A stretch of DNA of 64,000 nt, from positions 496,001 to 560,000 of the forward strand of contig NZ_JACHWJ010000002.1 in assembly GCF_014191305.1 (NCBI RefSeq), written 5' to 3'. The position numbers and the translations under genes were made by a program. The notes beneath the pieces are model-generated. The model searched no databases. It was not told the origin of the DNA and saw nothing but the letters and a program-made list of their open reading frames with translations. Shown here one piece after another: positions 28,973 to 36,723 of the stretch; position 1 is the stretch's first letter, and each line of letters begins with the position of its first letter. This DNA comes from Pseudoclavibacter helvolus. GTDB lineage: Bacteria; Actinomycetota; Actinomycetes; Actinomycetales; Microbacteriaceae.

Positions 28973-29248
28973 CCTCCCCCGGCATCTCGGGGGAACGTTC
29001 ACAGTGTTCTCACGCGAAGGGACGCTGCTGCACGACGCGGAGAAGAGGTGCCAGGCCGCCCCGCAACACCGCGCGGGTCCCAGGATCACCGAGAGGCTGC
29101 CGCCGAATTCGATGGCCGGGCCGAGTGATTCGACCCATGAGGGCGCCGGTCCCGGACTCACCCCCGAGGGGCGGAGCCGACATGCGGCGACGGCGCCACC
29201 CTCGCAAGGGTGACGCGTCGCTCGGCCGGGCTCGGCGATGCAGGCCCG
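28973..29248. other. Non-coding stretch after the IS3 element
   Basis: I see no convincing gene here. The reading frames that cross it lack start sites and family likeness. It is the left inner flank of the IS3-bracketed segment. Confidence 0.5.
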
Positions 29249-29289
29249 CCACAGGTGGGCGTGGTGGTGATGGCCACGCCCACCTGTGG
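29249..29289 (-). terminator. Perfect 16-bp hairpin after the Thr/Pro-rich protein gene
   Basis: CCACAGGTGGGCGTGG (29249-29264) pairs with CCACGCCCACCTGTGG (29274-29289) around nine bases. It sits 5 bp beyond the stop of the minus-strand gene at 29294, as a terminator would. Confidence 0.65.
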
Positions 29290-29293
29290 TCGC

Positions 29294-29830
29294 TCAGGAA
29301 CGGGCGAAGAACATCTGGTTGACGGACTTGTTCGCACCCCAGGCGGAGGTGGGGCGGGAGCCCTTGCCGAGCTCCCACGCGATCGTCACCGAGCGACCAC
29401 GCGTGATGGAACGCAGGCGCGAACCGGTGTGCACGTCACCCACACGCGAGGACGTCTTGGCGTTGATCACGGCCATGACCTGCGCCTTGCTCGCGTCGGC
29501 GGGCACCCGCACCGTCACGAACTGCCAGTTGTTCGCGCCCCAGAGGGCGCGGTCCTCGCGGTAACGCAGCACGCCGTCGTCGTCGAGGCGCGCCGCGACC
29601 CGGGCCTGAGCCGCGGTCTTGGGCATGTACCGGTCCACCTGGAAGGTGCGCTGCACCGCCTTCACTGCGGGGACGCTCGGACGGGTCGTCGGGCGCGTGG
29701 TGGGCGTGGTCGTGGGGCGCGTCGTCGGCGCGGGCACCGTAGTCGCGGGCGACGAGGGCCGCGGCGTGATCGCCGGGACCGAGGTCGTCGGCGCCGGGCT
29801 CGTCGGCCGGGGGGCCGTCGTCGGGTACAC
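29294..29830 (-). CDS. Thr/Pro-rich protein of unknown function, probably lacking its N-terminus
   Basis: 178 residues from a GTG at 29830. The first 55 are a Thr/Pro linker (TTAPRPTSPAPTTS, TTRPTTTPTTRPTTRP) of the kind that joins exported domains to a signal peptide or membrane anchor. A compact domain of about 120 residues follows (AVQRTFQVDRYMPKTAAQARV, LWGANNWQFVTVRV, NAKTSSRVGDVHTGSRLRSI, ending GANKSVNQMFFARS). No signal peptide precedes it: the frame is open upstream only to a stop at 29902, without an ATG. Either the start has been lost or a frameshift separates it. The domain is not one I recognise. It belongs to the IS-bracketed segment. Confidence 0.55.
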   Translation of the reverse strand: MYPTTAPRPTSPAPTTSVPAITPRPSSPATTVPAPTTRPTTTPTTRPTTRPSVPAVKAVQRTFQVDRYMPKTAAQARVAARLDDDGVLRYREDRALWGANNWQFVTVRVPADASKAQVMAVINAKTSSRVGDVHTGSRLRSITRGRSVTIAWELGKGSRPTSAWGANKSVNQMFFARS

Positions 29831-30133
29831 GCAGCACCGGAGCGGGGACGCCGTTTCTCCATGTGATGTCCCGTGTCGCCTGTCTGATCGACCCCGGCCT
29901 CACCTTCCTTAGCCGCGATGCCGAGGCCTGGTCCACGTTCTGCGGGCCGTCCGGGCGTGGACGGGCACGCCCGGCGCCGGCACAGAGCGTCCGAAGTGCC
30001 ACGGGGCGGGCCGGCAGGCATGATCCGGGCGGGACGCGGCCCCGTTACCTTCTTCATACCCAGTTCGGGGAGTGATCCTTGGAGGGTGTTGGCCATCCCG
30101 GGCTCGGCATGACTCTGTGCTGGGCTGCCGCTA
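29831..30133. other. Region without a clear gene
   Basis: GC-rich DNA between the Thr/Pro-rich gene and the second IS3 element. I see no ORF with family likeness, no tRNA and no perfect repeat. It may hold the lost 5' part of the Thr/Pro-rich gene in damaged form. Confidence 0.4.
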
Positions 30134-30193
30134 TGTTCTCGGACAGTAGCTCCCCGGTAAATTGGGTAGGGAAGTCGCCGGGAGGGGCAATTC

Positions 30194-30481
30194 ATGTCTC
30201 GTAGAAGATTTACGCAGGAATTTAAGGACGAGCTCTGTCAGGAGGTGATCGCGTCGTCGAAACCGATCAAGGACGTTGCAGCGTCGTATGGTGTGGGCGC
30301 GGAGACTCTCCGGAATTGGCTCGCGAAGTATCGGGCGGACAACCCGGTCACGGAACTCCCTGTGAGTGGATCGGAGCGAGAGCGACTCCGTGAGCTCGAG
30401 AAGGAAGTCCTGGAGCTACGGGCGGAGACCGCGTTCCTGAAAAGAGCTACGGCTTACTTCGCGCGGGAGCAGCGGTGGTGA
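30194..30481 (+). CDS. IS3-family transposase orfA (second element)
   Basis: 95 residues: HTH SRRRFTQEFKDELCQEVI, IKDVAASYGVGAETLRNWLAKYR, then the coiled coil RERLRELEKEVLELRAETAFLKRA. A GGAGGGG ribosome site precedes the ATG. It overlaps orfB by seven bases, as is normal for programmed frameshifting. Confidence 0.92.
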   Translation: MSRRRFTQEFKDELCQEVIASSKPIKDVAASYGVGAETLRNWLAKYRADNPVTELPVSGSERERLRELEKEVLELRAETAFLKRATAYFAREQRW

Positions 30482-31362
30482 GCAAGTATGAATACATTGA
30501 CTCCCTGACCATTGACGCGAGTGTTAATCATTCCGTCACGAAAATGTGCGCTTGGCTTGGTGTTTCGAAATCTGGTTTCTATTCCTGGAGGGACCCGACG
30601 CCAACTCGCACGCAGGAGCGACGAGACGCACTTGTCGAGAAGATCACAATGTTCTTCGAAGCGTCGGACGGGACGTATGGGTATCGGCGAATTCACGCTG
30701 ACCTTGCCGAGGCTGGCACGCACTGTTCCCCGGAGCTCGTTCGCCGCCTGATGGCTGAGCACAAGCTTGTGGCCTGCCAGCCTCGACCGTTCCGAGTCAC
30801 GACAACCACGGATGGCGAGGAGCATGCCCTCCCGGATCTCGTCGAGCGCGACTTCACGGCCACCCGACCGGGTCGGAAATTCGTCGGCGATATCACCTAC
30901 ATTCACACCTGGCAGGGTTTCGTGTATCTCGCGACCGTCATCGATTGCTATTCAAAGAAAGTCGTTGGGTGGGCCATTGAGGACCACATGCGGACCGAGT
31001 TGATCGAGCAGGCGCTCAGAAATGCCGCCGAGAGCACACCGATTGAGGAGGGCGCTGTGTTCCATTCCGATCGCGGAAGTGTCTACACGTCCAGCGATTT
31101 TCGGAAGTCGGTGAAAGATCTCGGAATGCGTTCCTCGATGGGGCGAACTGGTGTATGTTGGGATAACGCGATGGCCGAATCATTCTTCGCTGCCTTGAAA
31201 AATGAGCGAGTGTATCGGACGACGTATCCGAGCAAGAAGCATGCTCGGAAGGATATCGTTCGCTATATCGAGGGGTTCTATAACAGTCGGCGTCGCCATT
31301 CGGGGTTAGGGTATCAAACGCCGAATCAGGTCCATCACGGGCCACTCACGTTGGCAGCATAA
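30475..31362 (+). CDS. IS3-family transposase orfB (second element)
   Basis: 295 residues. HTH_21 region (GTYGYRRIHADLAEAGTHCSP) is followed by the rve core: Asp in FVGDITYIHTWQGF, Asp in VFHSDRGSVYTS and Glu in NAMAESFFAALKNE, with the usual RRRHSGLGYQTPNQV tail. The frame is intact, so the element could be active. Confidence 0.93.
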   Translation: MVSKYEYIDSLTIDASVNHSVTKMCAWLGVSKSGFYSWRDPTPTRTQERRDALVEKITMFFEASDGTYGYRRIHADLAEAGTHCSPELVRRLMAEHKLVACQPRPFRVTTTTDGEEHALPDLVERDFTATRPGRKFVGDITYIHTWQGFVYLATVIDCYSKKVVGWAIEDHMRTELIEQALRNAAESTPIEEGAVFHSDRGSVYTSSDFRKSVKDLGMRSSMGRTGVCWDNAMAESFFAALKNERVYRTTYPSKKHARKDIVRYIEGFYNSRRRHSGLGYQTPNQVHHGPLTLAA

Positions 31363-31399
31363 AAGTCATCGCATTCAGGCTGGGGACAGTCCGAAAACA

Positions 31400-31595
31400 T
31401 CGCGGCAGACCATGCCCCCTGTCGCTGTTCATGATCTGGGGGGTGTTGTCACCGAGTCCCGGTTTGGCGGCTTGTGATCGCTGATAGGGACAGGGCCCGG
31501 ACGTGTTCCGAGTGTCGTTCGTAACGTGGATGTCGAGACTCGCCGCTTCTTGGTTCGGCCAACGCTGGAACCGAAATTTGAGAGGGGAAGGGCTG
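31400..31595 (+). ncRNA. Candidate bridge-RNA region of the IS110 element
   Basis: This non-coding stretch lies 5' of the transposase. In IS110-group elements the 5' non-coding end is known to encode a structured bridge RNA that selects target and donor DNA. Short GC-rich complementary runs are visible here (for example CCCCC near 31414 and GGGGG near 31436). The assignment rests on position, not on a folded model. Confidence 0.3.
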
Positions 31596-32804
31596 ATGGA
31601 AACAAGCATCACCGGACACGACAGCGTCGACGTGTTCATCGGTGTCGATGTCGGCAAAGGCGAGCATCACGCGGTCGCGATCGACCGCACGGGGAAGAAA
31701 CTCTTCGACAAAGCGCTGCCCAACGACGAGAGCAAACTCCGCGCGCTCATCGATGGGTTGAAGGACCACGGGACGCTACTGTTCGTCGTCGATCAGCCTG
31801 CCACGATCGGCGCGCTGCCGATTGCGGTCGCGCAAGCCGCGGGAGTCCTCGTCGGCTACCTGCCGGGGCTCGCGATGCGCCGCATCGCGGACCTCCACGC
31901 GGGCGAAGCGAAAACCGACGCGAGAGACGCGGCCATCATCGCGGAATCCGCCCGGACCCTCCCGCACGCCCTCCGATCGATCCAGCTCGCGGACGAGCAG
32001 GTCGCGGAACTCTCGATGCTCTGCGGCTTCGATGACGACCTCGCGGGACAAGTGACCGCGACGAGCAACCGCATCCGCGGCCTGCTCACGCAGATTCACC
32101 CCGCGCTCGAACGAGTCCTTGGCCCGCACCTCGATCACAAGGCCGTCGTTGATCTCCTCCAGCGTCACCCCGCGCCCGCGGATCTCGCGAAGCTCGGCCC
32201 GACACGGCTAGCCAACCGACTCGTAAAGCTCGCTCCCCGCATGGGCAAACGCCTCGCGGCCGAGATCATGCAGGCGCTCTCCGAGCAGACGGTCGTGGTC
32301 GTCGGCACGAACGCTGCCAGCCTCGTCCTGCCGCGCCTCGCGAAACAACTCGAAGACCTCCGCACCCAACGGGCCGAGATCGCGGTCGAGGTTGAACGGC
32401 TCGTCGATGCGCACCCTCTTCACCCGGTCTTGACGAGCATGCCAGGAGTCGGCGTCAGGACCGCAGCGAGACTCCTCACCGAAGTCGCCGGGAAACAGTT
32501 CGCGACCGCAGGTCACCTCGCGTCCTACGCCGGACTCGCGCCCGTCACGCGACGCTCCGGCTCTTCCATCCGGGGCGAGCACGCCTCCCGACGCGGGAAC
32601 AAGATCCTGAAACGGACTCTGTTCCTCTCCGCGTTCGCGGCACTGAAAGACCCCGTCTCGCGCACCTACTACGACCGGAAACGCGCGCAAGGCAAACGCC
32701 ACAACCAAGCCCTCATCGCACTCGCCAGACGACGCTGCGACGTCCTCTACGCAATGCTCCGAGACGGCACCATCTACCAAACCCCGACACCCCAAAACCC
32801 TTGA
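31596..32804 (+). CDS. IS110-family transposase
   Basis: 402 residues, the normal family length, from the ATG at 31596 preceded by GAGAGGGGAAGGG. The N-terminal RuvC-like DEDD domain begins DVFIGVDVGKGEHHAVAID and has KTDARDAAIIAE. The C-terminal Transposase_20 domain has LTSMPGVGVRTAARLL and the conserved serine region RRSGSSIRGEHASRRGNK. These enzymes recombine DNA with a RuvC-like site and a catalytic serine. The frame is intact. Confidence 0.95.
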   Translation: METSITGHDSVDVFIGVDVGKGEHHAVAIDRTGKKLFDKALPNDESKLRALIDGLKDHGTLLFVVDQPATIGALPIAVAQAAGVLVGYLPGLAMRRIADLHAGEAKTDARDAAIIAESARTLPHALRSIQLADEQVAELSMLCGFDDDLAGQVTATSNRIRGLLTQIHPALERVLGPHLDHKAVVDLLQRHPAPADLAKLGPTRLANRLVKLAPRMGKRLAAEIMQALSEQTVVVVGTNAASLVLPRLAKQLEDLRTQRAEIAVEVERLVDAHPLHPVLTSMPGVGVRTAARLLTEVAGKQFATAGHLASYAGLAPVTRRSGSSIRGEHASRRGNKILKRTLFLSAFAALKDPVSRTYYDRKRAQGKRHNQALIALARRRCDVLYAMLRDGTIYQTPTPQNP

Positions 32805-33039
32805 CAAAACCATAGGGACACCCCCCCCACCGGGGGTGACCCTGCCGGGACGCCGGGTCCGGACCCGGTCACGCGGCTCTCGGGACGGGCTGGGCGCGTA
32901 CCTGCCGCTCTCAGCGCCCGCGACAGGGAGTTCCGCGAGTGGGCGACGGAGGTCGGGGGCCGGACATCCCGTTGTCGGCAGGTACGGTAGGGTCATACCG
33001 TCGAGCTCCCCGCCCGAGGGGCATGACGAGGAGGTCAGC

Positions 33040-33984
33040 ATGGCTCTGCGCGAACTCGAGTTCACGTCGCACAACGGCACCGACACCATCCAGGCCTGGG
33101 TGTACGAACCGGCGGTCACGCCGGTGGCGGTGGTCCAGCTCATCCACGGTCTCGGCGAGCACTCCCGCCGGTACCTGCACGTGACGGCCGCGCTAGTGGA
33201 TGCGGGGTTCGTCGTGGTCGCGGACGATCACGCGGGTCACGGTCGGACGGCGATGCAGTCGGGGACGTGGGGTGACGCCGGTGACGAGTCGGCGACGGTC
33301 ATCGTGCAGGACGAGGTGACGCTGTACCGGAAGGCCAAGGAGCTGTTCCCCGACCTGCCGTACGTGGTGTTCGGCCACAGCCTGGGGTCGATGATCGCGC
33401 GGGCGCTGGTGCTGCAGCCGGGTGTCGAGGTCGACGGGCTCGCGCTGGGCGGTATCGCCGTGGGCATGCGCGGTGTCGAGTCGACGCTGGATCGCGAGGC
33501 CCTGAAGGCTGCCGTGGCGGCCGACGGTTCCGCCCCCGCTGCGGATGCGTTGGTGGGCCAGCTGTTCGACGGCTTCTACGACCGCCTCGGCCCGGACTTC
33601 GGCCCGACGGACTGGGTGGCGCGCAACGCGGACGTCGTCCGTGATCACGGCCGCGACCCCTTCAACAACTTCGGCGCCCCCTTGAGCAACCGGTTCCTGC
33701 AGGGCTTCGTCGACGTGTACGACCAGGCCAACGGCGACGACTTCTTCGACCGCCCTCCGCAGGTTCCCGTCGCGATCTTCGCGGGCGCGGAGGACCCGGT
33801 GACCAACTACGGCGAGGGTGCGCGCGAGGTCGCCCGGCGCCTGGAGGAGAAGGGCCACGACGTCGAACTCCACATCTACCCCGACGTCCGCCACGAGGTT
33901 CACAACGAGCCCGAGACCCGCGCCGAGATGGAGAACTCCCTCATCGAGTTCGTCCACCGCGCCGCCGGGCGGGACGACGCCTGA
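33040..33984 (+). CDS. Alpha/beta hydrolase, monoacylglycerol-lipase-like
   Basis: 314 residues. The catalytic triad is recognisable: nucleophile Ser in VVFGHSLGSMIAR, Asp in IFAGAEDPVTNYG and His in YPDVRHEVHNEPE. VVQLIHGLGEHSRRYLHVTAAL supplies the oxyanion-hole HG motif. This is the Hydrolase_4 pattern of monoglyceride lipases and lysophospholipases; the substrate is not predictable. The ATG follows GAGGAGG. No signal peptide, so cytoplasmic. It is the one metabolic gene in the IS-bracketed segment, with its own terminator at 34025. Confidence 0.9.
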   Translation: MALRELEFTSHNGTDTIQAWVYEPAVTPVAVVQLIHGLGEHSRRYLHVTAALVDAGFVVVADDHAGHGRTAMQSGTWGDAGDESATVIVQDEVTLYRKAKELFPDLPYVVFGHSLGSMIARALVLQPGVEVDGLALGGIAVGMRGVESTLDREALKAAVAADGSAPAADALVGQLFDGFYDRLGPDFGPTDWVARNADVVRDHGRDPFNNFGAPLSNRFLQGFVDVYDQANGDDFFDRPPQVPVAIFAGAEDPVTNYGEGAREVARRLEEKGHDVELHIYPDVRHEVHNEPETRAEMENSLIEFVHRAAGRDDA

Positions 33985-34024
33985 CCCCCGAGGCGCACCC
34001 GGCCGCTCGCGCCCAAGCACCGTG

Positions 34025-34066
34025 ACGGGGCCCTGCCGTGAGGATCGTCTCTCGGCAGGGCCCCGT
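34025..34066 (+). terminator. Strong terminator after the hydrolase gene
   Basis: ACGGGGCCCTGCCG (34025-34038) pairs with CGGCAGGGCCCCGT (34053-34066), a perfect 14-bp stem with a 14-base loop, 40 bp beyond the stop at 33984. Confidence 0.75.
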
Positions 34067-34081
34067 CGGTGATGTGAGGTC

Positions 34082-34180
34082 TCAGGCCATGACGGGACGC
34101 ACGCGTCGCCCAGCGAGGGGCTCGTCCATGGTGACCTCGCGAAGCGGAGGATGTCGCCGGTGGCGCAGCGAGGGCGAGAG
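34082..34180 (-). other. Possible C-terminal remnant of a minus-strand gene
   Basis: A frame ending VTMDEPLAGRRVRPVMA and a stop at 34082 is open rightward until it meets the truncated IS3 copy at 34181. It converges on the hydrolase terminator, as a real gene end would. It is too short to identify and may be chance. Confidence 0.25.
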
Positions 34181-34685
34181 GTGGGCGGTGGACTTCCAGT
34201 TCGACGCGGACGAGCAGGGCCGTCCGATCAAGATCTGCTCCATCGTCGACGAGCACACCCGCGAGTGCATCGGCGGGCTCGTCGAACGGTCGATCACCGC
34301 GGACCGGCTCACCGCCCACCTCGAGGACCTCGTCGCCGTCCGCGGCGCCCCCGCGGTGCTCCGATCCGACAACGGCCACGAGTTCATCAGCGACGCGATG
34401 GCCGACTGGGCCGGCACCCGCACCGGCCTGTTCTACATCCCGCCCGGCTCGCCCTGGCACAACGGGTACGTCGAGTCGTTCAACAGCAGGCTCCGCGACG
34501 AGTGCCTGAACATCAACAGCTTCTACTCGCTGCTCCACGCCCAGGTCGTGATCGGCGACTGGAAGACCGAATACAACCACGACCGCCGGCATTCATCGCT
34601 CGGCTACCTCGCACCCGTCGACTACGCTCGGCAATGCACCCATCAATCGGAAACCGACGACTCGCACAGCGACCGGACCGAATGA
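34181..34685 (+). pseudogene. Truncated IS3-family transposase orfB
   Basis: The last 166 or so residues of the orfB at 28143, from WAVDFQFDADEQGRP to the stop, joined upstream to unrelated sequence. orfA, the left end and the first part of orfB are missing. The right end of the element is intact and is followed by GGTA, the duplication expected for the full copy at 27725. Confidence 0.92.
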
Positions 34686-34699
34686 AGGGGGCGGCCCAG
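34181..34699 (+). repeat. 519-bp direct repeat, copy 2
   Basis: Matches 28454-28972 without a difference I can detect. It stops at the right end of the IS (GGCCCAG), after which the flanks differ. Confidence 0.93.
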
Positions 34700-34770
34700 G
34701 TACGCCGACGCTCTGCGAGCGACAAGCGAGTCTGCCTTCGGGAGCTGGGCTGGGCGCGACCACGCCCACA

Positions 34771-34850
34771 TGTCCAACTTGCGTGATGAACGCGTGGTCT
34801 CGGGGCCACCCGCTGCACCAACTGCCGTCTGAACACGGAAGTTGGTCAGC
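34771..34850 (+). repeat. 80-bp paired-end intergenic element, copy A
   Basis: Begins TGTCCAACTTGCGTGATGAA and ends ACGGAAGTTGGTCAGC. CCAACTT and AAGTTGG are inverted repeats at the two ends. Copy B at 48895 has the same length and end sequences but a different middle. It lies 31 bp beyond the treZ stop. Confidence 0.7.
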
Positions 34851-34880
34851 GGTGGCCGCGGGAACCCGCCGCCCGCCGAG

Positions 34881-36677
34881 TCAGGCGCGGGTGACCCGGA
34901 TGACGGCGGCGCTCTGCGCGGGGAGGCTCAGTGGCACGAGCGGGGTGCCGACGGGCGCACCGGTTGTGGTGCCAGTGGTCTTGCCGAGGGCGACGCGTGC
35001 ATCCGTCGCGAACAGCACCTCGGTGGCGTGCCTGACCGGCAGCTGGCGCTCGTCCGACGAGAAGTTCACGGCGACGACGAGGCTACCTCGCGTGATGACA
35101 AGCGTGCCGTCCTCCGCGGAGACGTCGACGGTGCTCGCGTCGAGCCATGGCGTCGTGATGTCCGCCTCGCGACTGCGGAGCGCGATGAGCTCGCGGTAGA
35201 TCTCGAGGAGCCTCGCGTGCTCTGGCTTGTCGAGCTCGCTCCAGTCGAGTTTCGAGCGGTTGAAGGTCTCCACGTCCTGAGGGTTCGGGACGACGGCCGC
35301 ATCCCAACCCATGCGCGCGAACTCGCCGATGCGTCCCTCGGTTGTCGCCTTCGCAAGCTCGGGCTCCGGGTGCGAGGAGAAGAACTGGAAGGGCGTTGTC
35401 GCACCCCACTCCTCGCCCATGAAGAGCATCGGAGTGAAGGGCGAGGTGAGTTCGAGGGTCGCGGCGATGGCGAGCTGGCCTGGTGAGAGGGATGCCGTGA
35501 GGCGGTCGCCGATGGCGCGGTTGCCGATCTGGTCGTGGTTCTGCGACGACACGACGAGCCGCCAGGCCCGGGTCTGCGCCGGGAGCGGACGCCCGTGGTG
35601 GCGGCCGCGGAACGTGGAGAGCGTGCCGTCGTGGAAGAAGCCCTTCGTGAGCACCTTCGCGAGTGCGTCGAGGCCCGCGAAGTCGCCGTAGTAGCCGCTC
35701 GTCTCGCCGGTTAGGTTGACGTGGACGGCGTGGTGGAAGTCGTCGGACCACTGCGCGTCGAGCCCGTAGCCGCCAGCCTCGTCAGAGGTGATGAGGCGCG
35801 GGTTGTTGAGGTCTGACTCCGCGATCAGGGTCAGCGGCCTGCCGACGTGCGCCTCGAGTTCGTCGACGTCGCGCGCGAACTCCTCGAGGATGTGCACGGC
35901 CCGGTCGTCCACGAGGGCATGCACGGCGTCGAGTCGGAGCCCGTCGACGTGGAAGTCGCGCAGCCACATGGCCACGTTGTCGCGCAGGTAGGCACGCACC
36001 TCGTCGGAGTTCTCGCCGTCGAGGTTGACGGTGTCGCCCCAGGCAGTGGCGTGGTGGTCCGAGAGGTACGGGCCGAACTTGCCGAGGTAGTTGCCGGAAG
36101 GTCCGAGGTGGTTGTAGACGACGTCCTGGATCACGCCGATGCCGCGCTCGTGGCACGCGTCGACGAAGCGCTGGTAGGCGGCAGGCCCGCCGTAGCCTTC
36201 GTGGACGGCGAACCAGTCGACGCCGTCGTAGCCCCAGCCGTGCGTGCCGCTGAACGCGTTGACGGGCATGACCTCGACGAAGTCGACGCCGAGCTCCTGC
36301 AGGTGGCCGAGGCGGTCGATGGCCGAGTCGAGGGTGCCTTCGGGAGTGAACGTGCCGATGTGCACCTCGATGATGACCGAGCCGGCGAGCGGCCTGCCCG
36401 TCCAGTCGCCGTCCACCCACGAGTGCCTTGCCGGGTCGAACGTGCGCGAGAGACCGTGCACGCCCTCCGGCTGCCAGCGGGAGCGGGGGTCTGGGACGGG
36501 GGTCGAGTCGTCGTTGATGAGGTACCCGTAGTCGTGGGTTGTCTCATCGAGCTCGAGCGCCGCATCCGGAACCCACCAGTCGCCGTCGGTGCTCCGCATC
36601 GGCACCTGAGTGCCGTCGAGGAGCAGGGTCAGCGTCTCGGCGTGGGGTGCCCAGACGTCGAAGCGGGAATCGCGCAC
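34881..36677 (-). CDS. treZ: Malto-oligosyltrehalose trehalohydrolase
   Basis: 598 residues of GH13. It starts with a GTG at 36677 chosen because AAGGAG lies six bases upstream. The N-terminal domain reads [17 protein letters not shown]. Catalytic regions are [26 protein letters not shown] and [17 protein letters not shown]. The motif [17 protein letters not shown] is typical of TreZ. It cuts the bond next to the terminal trehalose in maltooligosyl-trehalose and frees trehalose. Last gene of treX-treY-treZ, 46 bp after treY. Confidence 0.95.
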   Translation of the reverse strand: MRDSRFDVWAPHAETLTLLLDGTQVPMRSTDGDWWVPDAALELDETTHDYGYLINDDSTPVPDPRSRWQPEGVHGLSRTFDPARHSWVDGDWTGRPLAGSVIIEVHIGTFTPEGTLDSAIDRLGHLQELGVDFVEVMPVNAFSGTHGWGYDGVDWFAVHEGYGGPAAYQRFVDACHERGIGVIQDVVYNHLGPSGNYLGKFGPYLSDHHATAWGDTVNLDGENSDEVRAYLRDNVAMWLRDFHVDGLRLDAVHALVDDRAVHILEEFARDVDELEAHVGRPLTLIAESDLNNPRLITSDEAGGYGLDAQWSDDFHHAVHVNLTGETSGYYGDFAGLDALAKVLTKGFFHDGTLSTFRGRHHGRPLPAQTRAWRLVVSSQNHDQIGNRAIGDRLTASLSPGQLAIAATLELTSPFTPMLFMGEEWGATTPFQFFSSHPEPELAKATTEGRIGEFARMGWDAAVVPNPQDVETFNRSKLDWSELDKPEHARLLEIYRELIALRSREADITTPWLDASTVDVSAEDGTLVITRGSLVVAVNFSSDERQLPVRHATEVLFATDARVALGKTTGTTTGAPVGTPLVPLSLPAQSAAVIRVTRA

Positions 36678-36723
36678 GGAGAACTCCTTGATGGAAGGCG
36701 AGGTGTGTGGATGCGGGTGGCGG

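Larger units (their letters stand above)
30134..31399 (+). mobile_element. Second IS3-family insertion sequence (different group)
   Basis: Terminal inverted repeats TGTTCTCGGACAGT (left, 30134) and TGTTTTCGGACTGT (right, reverse strand, ending 31399) match at 12 of 14. It carries orfA and orfB in overlapping frames. Its lower GC and different codon use separate it from the chromosome. The flanks (CTA left, TCG right) do not match, so the target duplication is missing. Confidence 0.87.
31400..32820 (+). mobile_element. IS110-family insertion sequence (ends approximate)
   Basis: The transposase at 31596 defines the family. IS110 elements lack ordinary terminal inverted repeats. The word ATAGGGACA occurs upstream (near 31484) and just after the gene (near 32812), and may mark subterminal or core sequences. 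Exact ends cannot be set by eye. It directly follows the second IS3 element. Confidence 0.65.

Noticed and set aside
29294-34180. A phage or plasmid backbone inside the IS-bracketed segment
   Set aside because: I see no integrase, replication, partition, capsid or toxin-antitoxin gene there, only transposases, one hydrolase and one unknown protein.
28454-34699. The whole island as a classical composite transposon of two IS3 copies
   Set aside because: One copy is truncated at its 5' side and cannot supply a left end, and the target duplication is shared across the outer ends in a way that fits a single crossover better.
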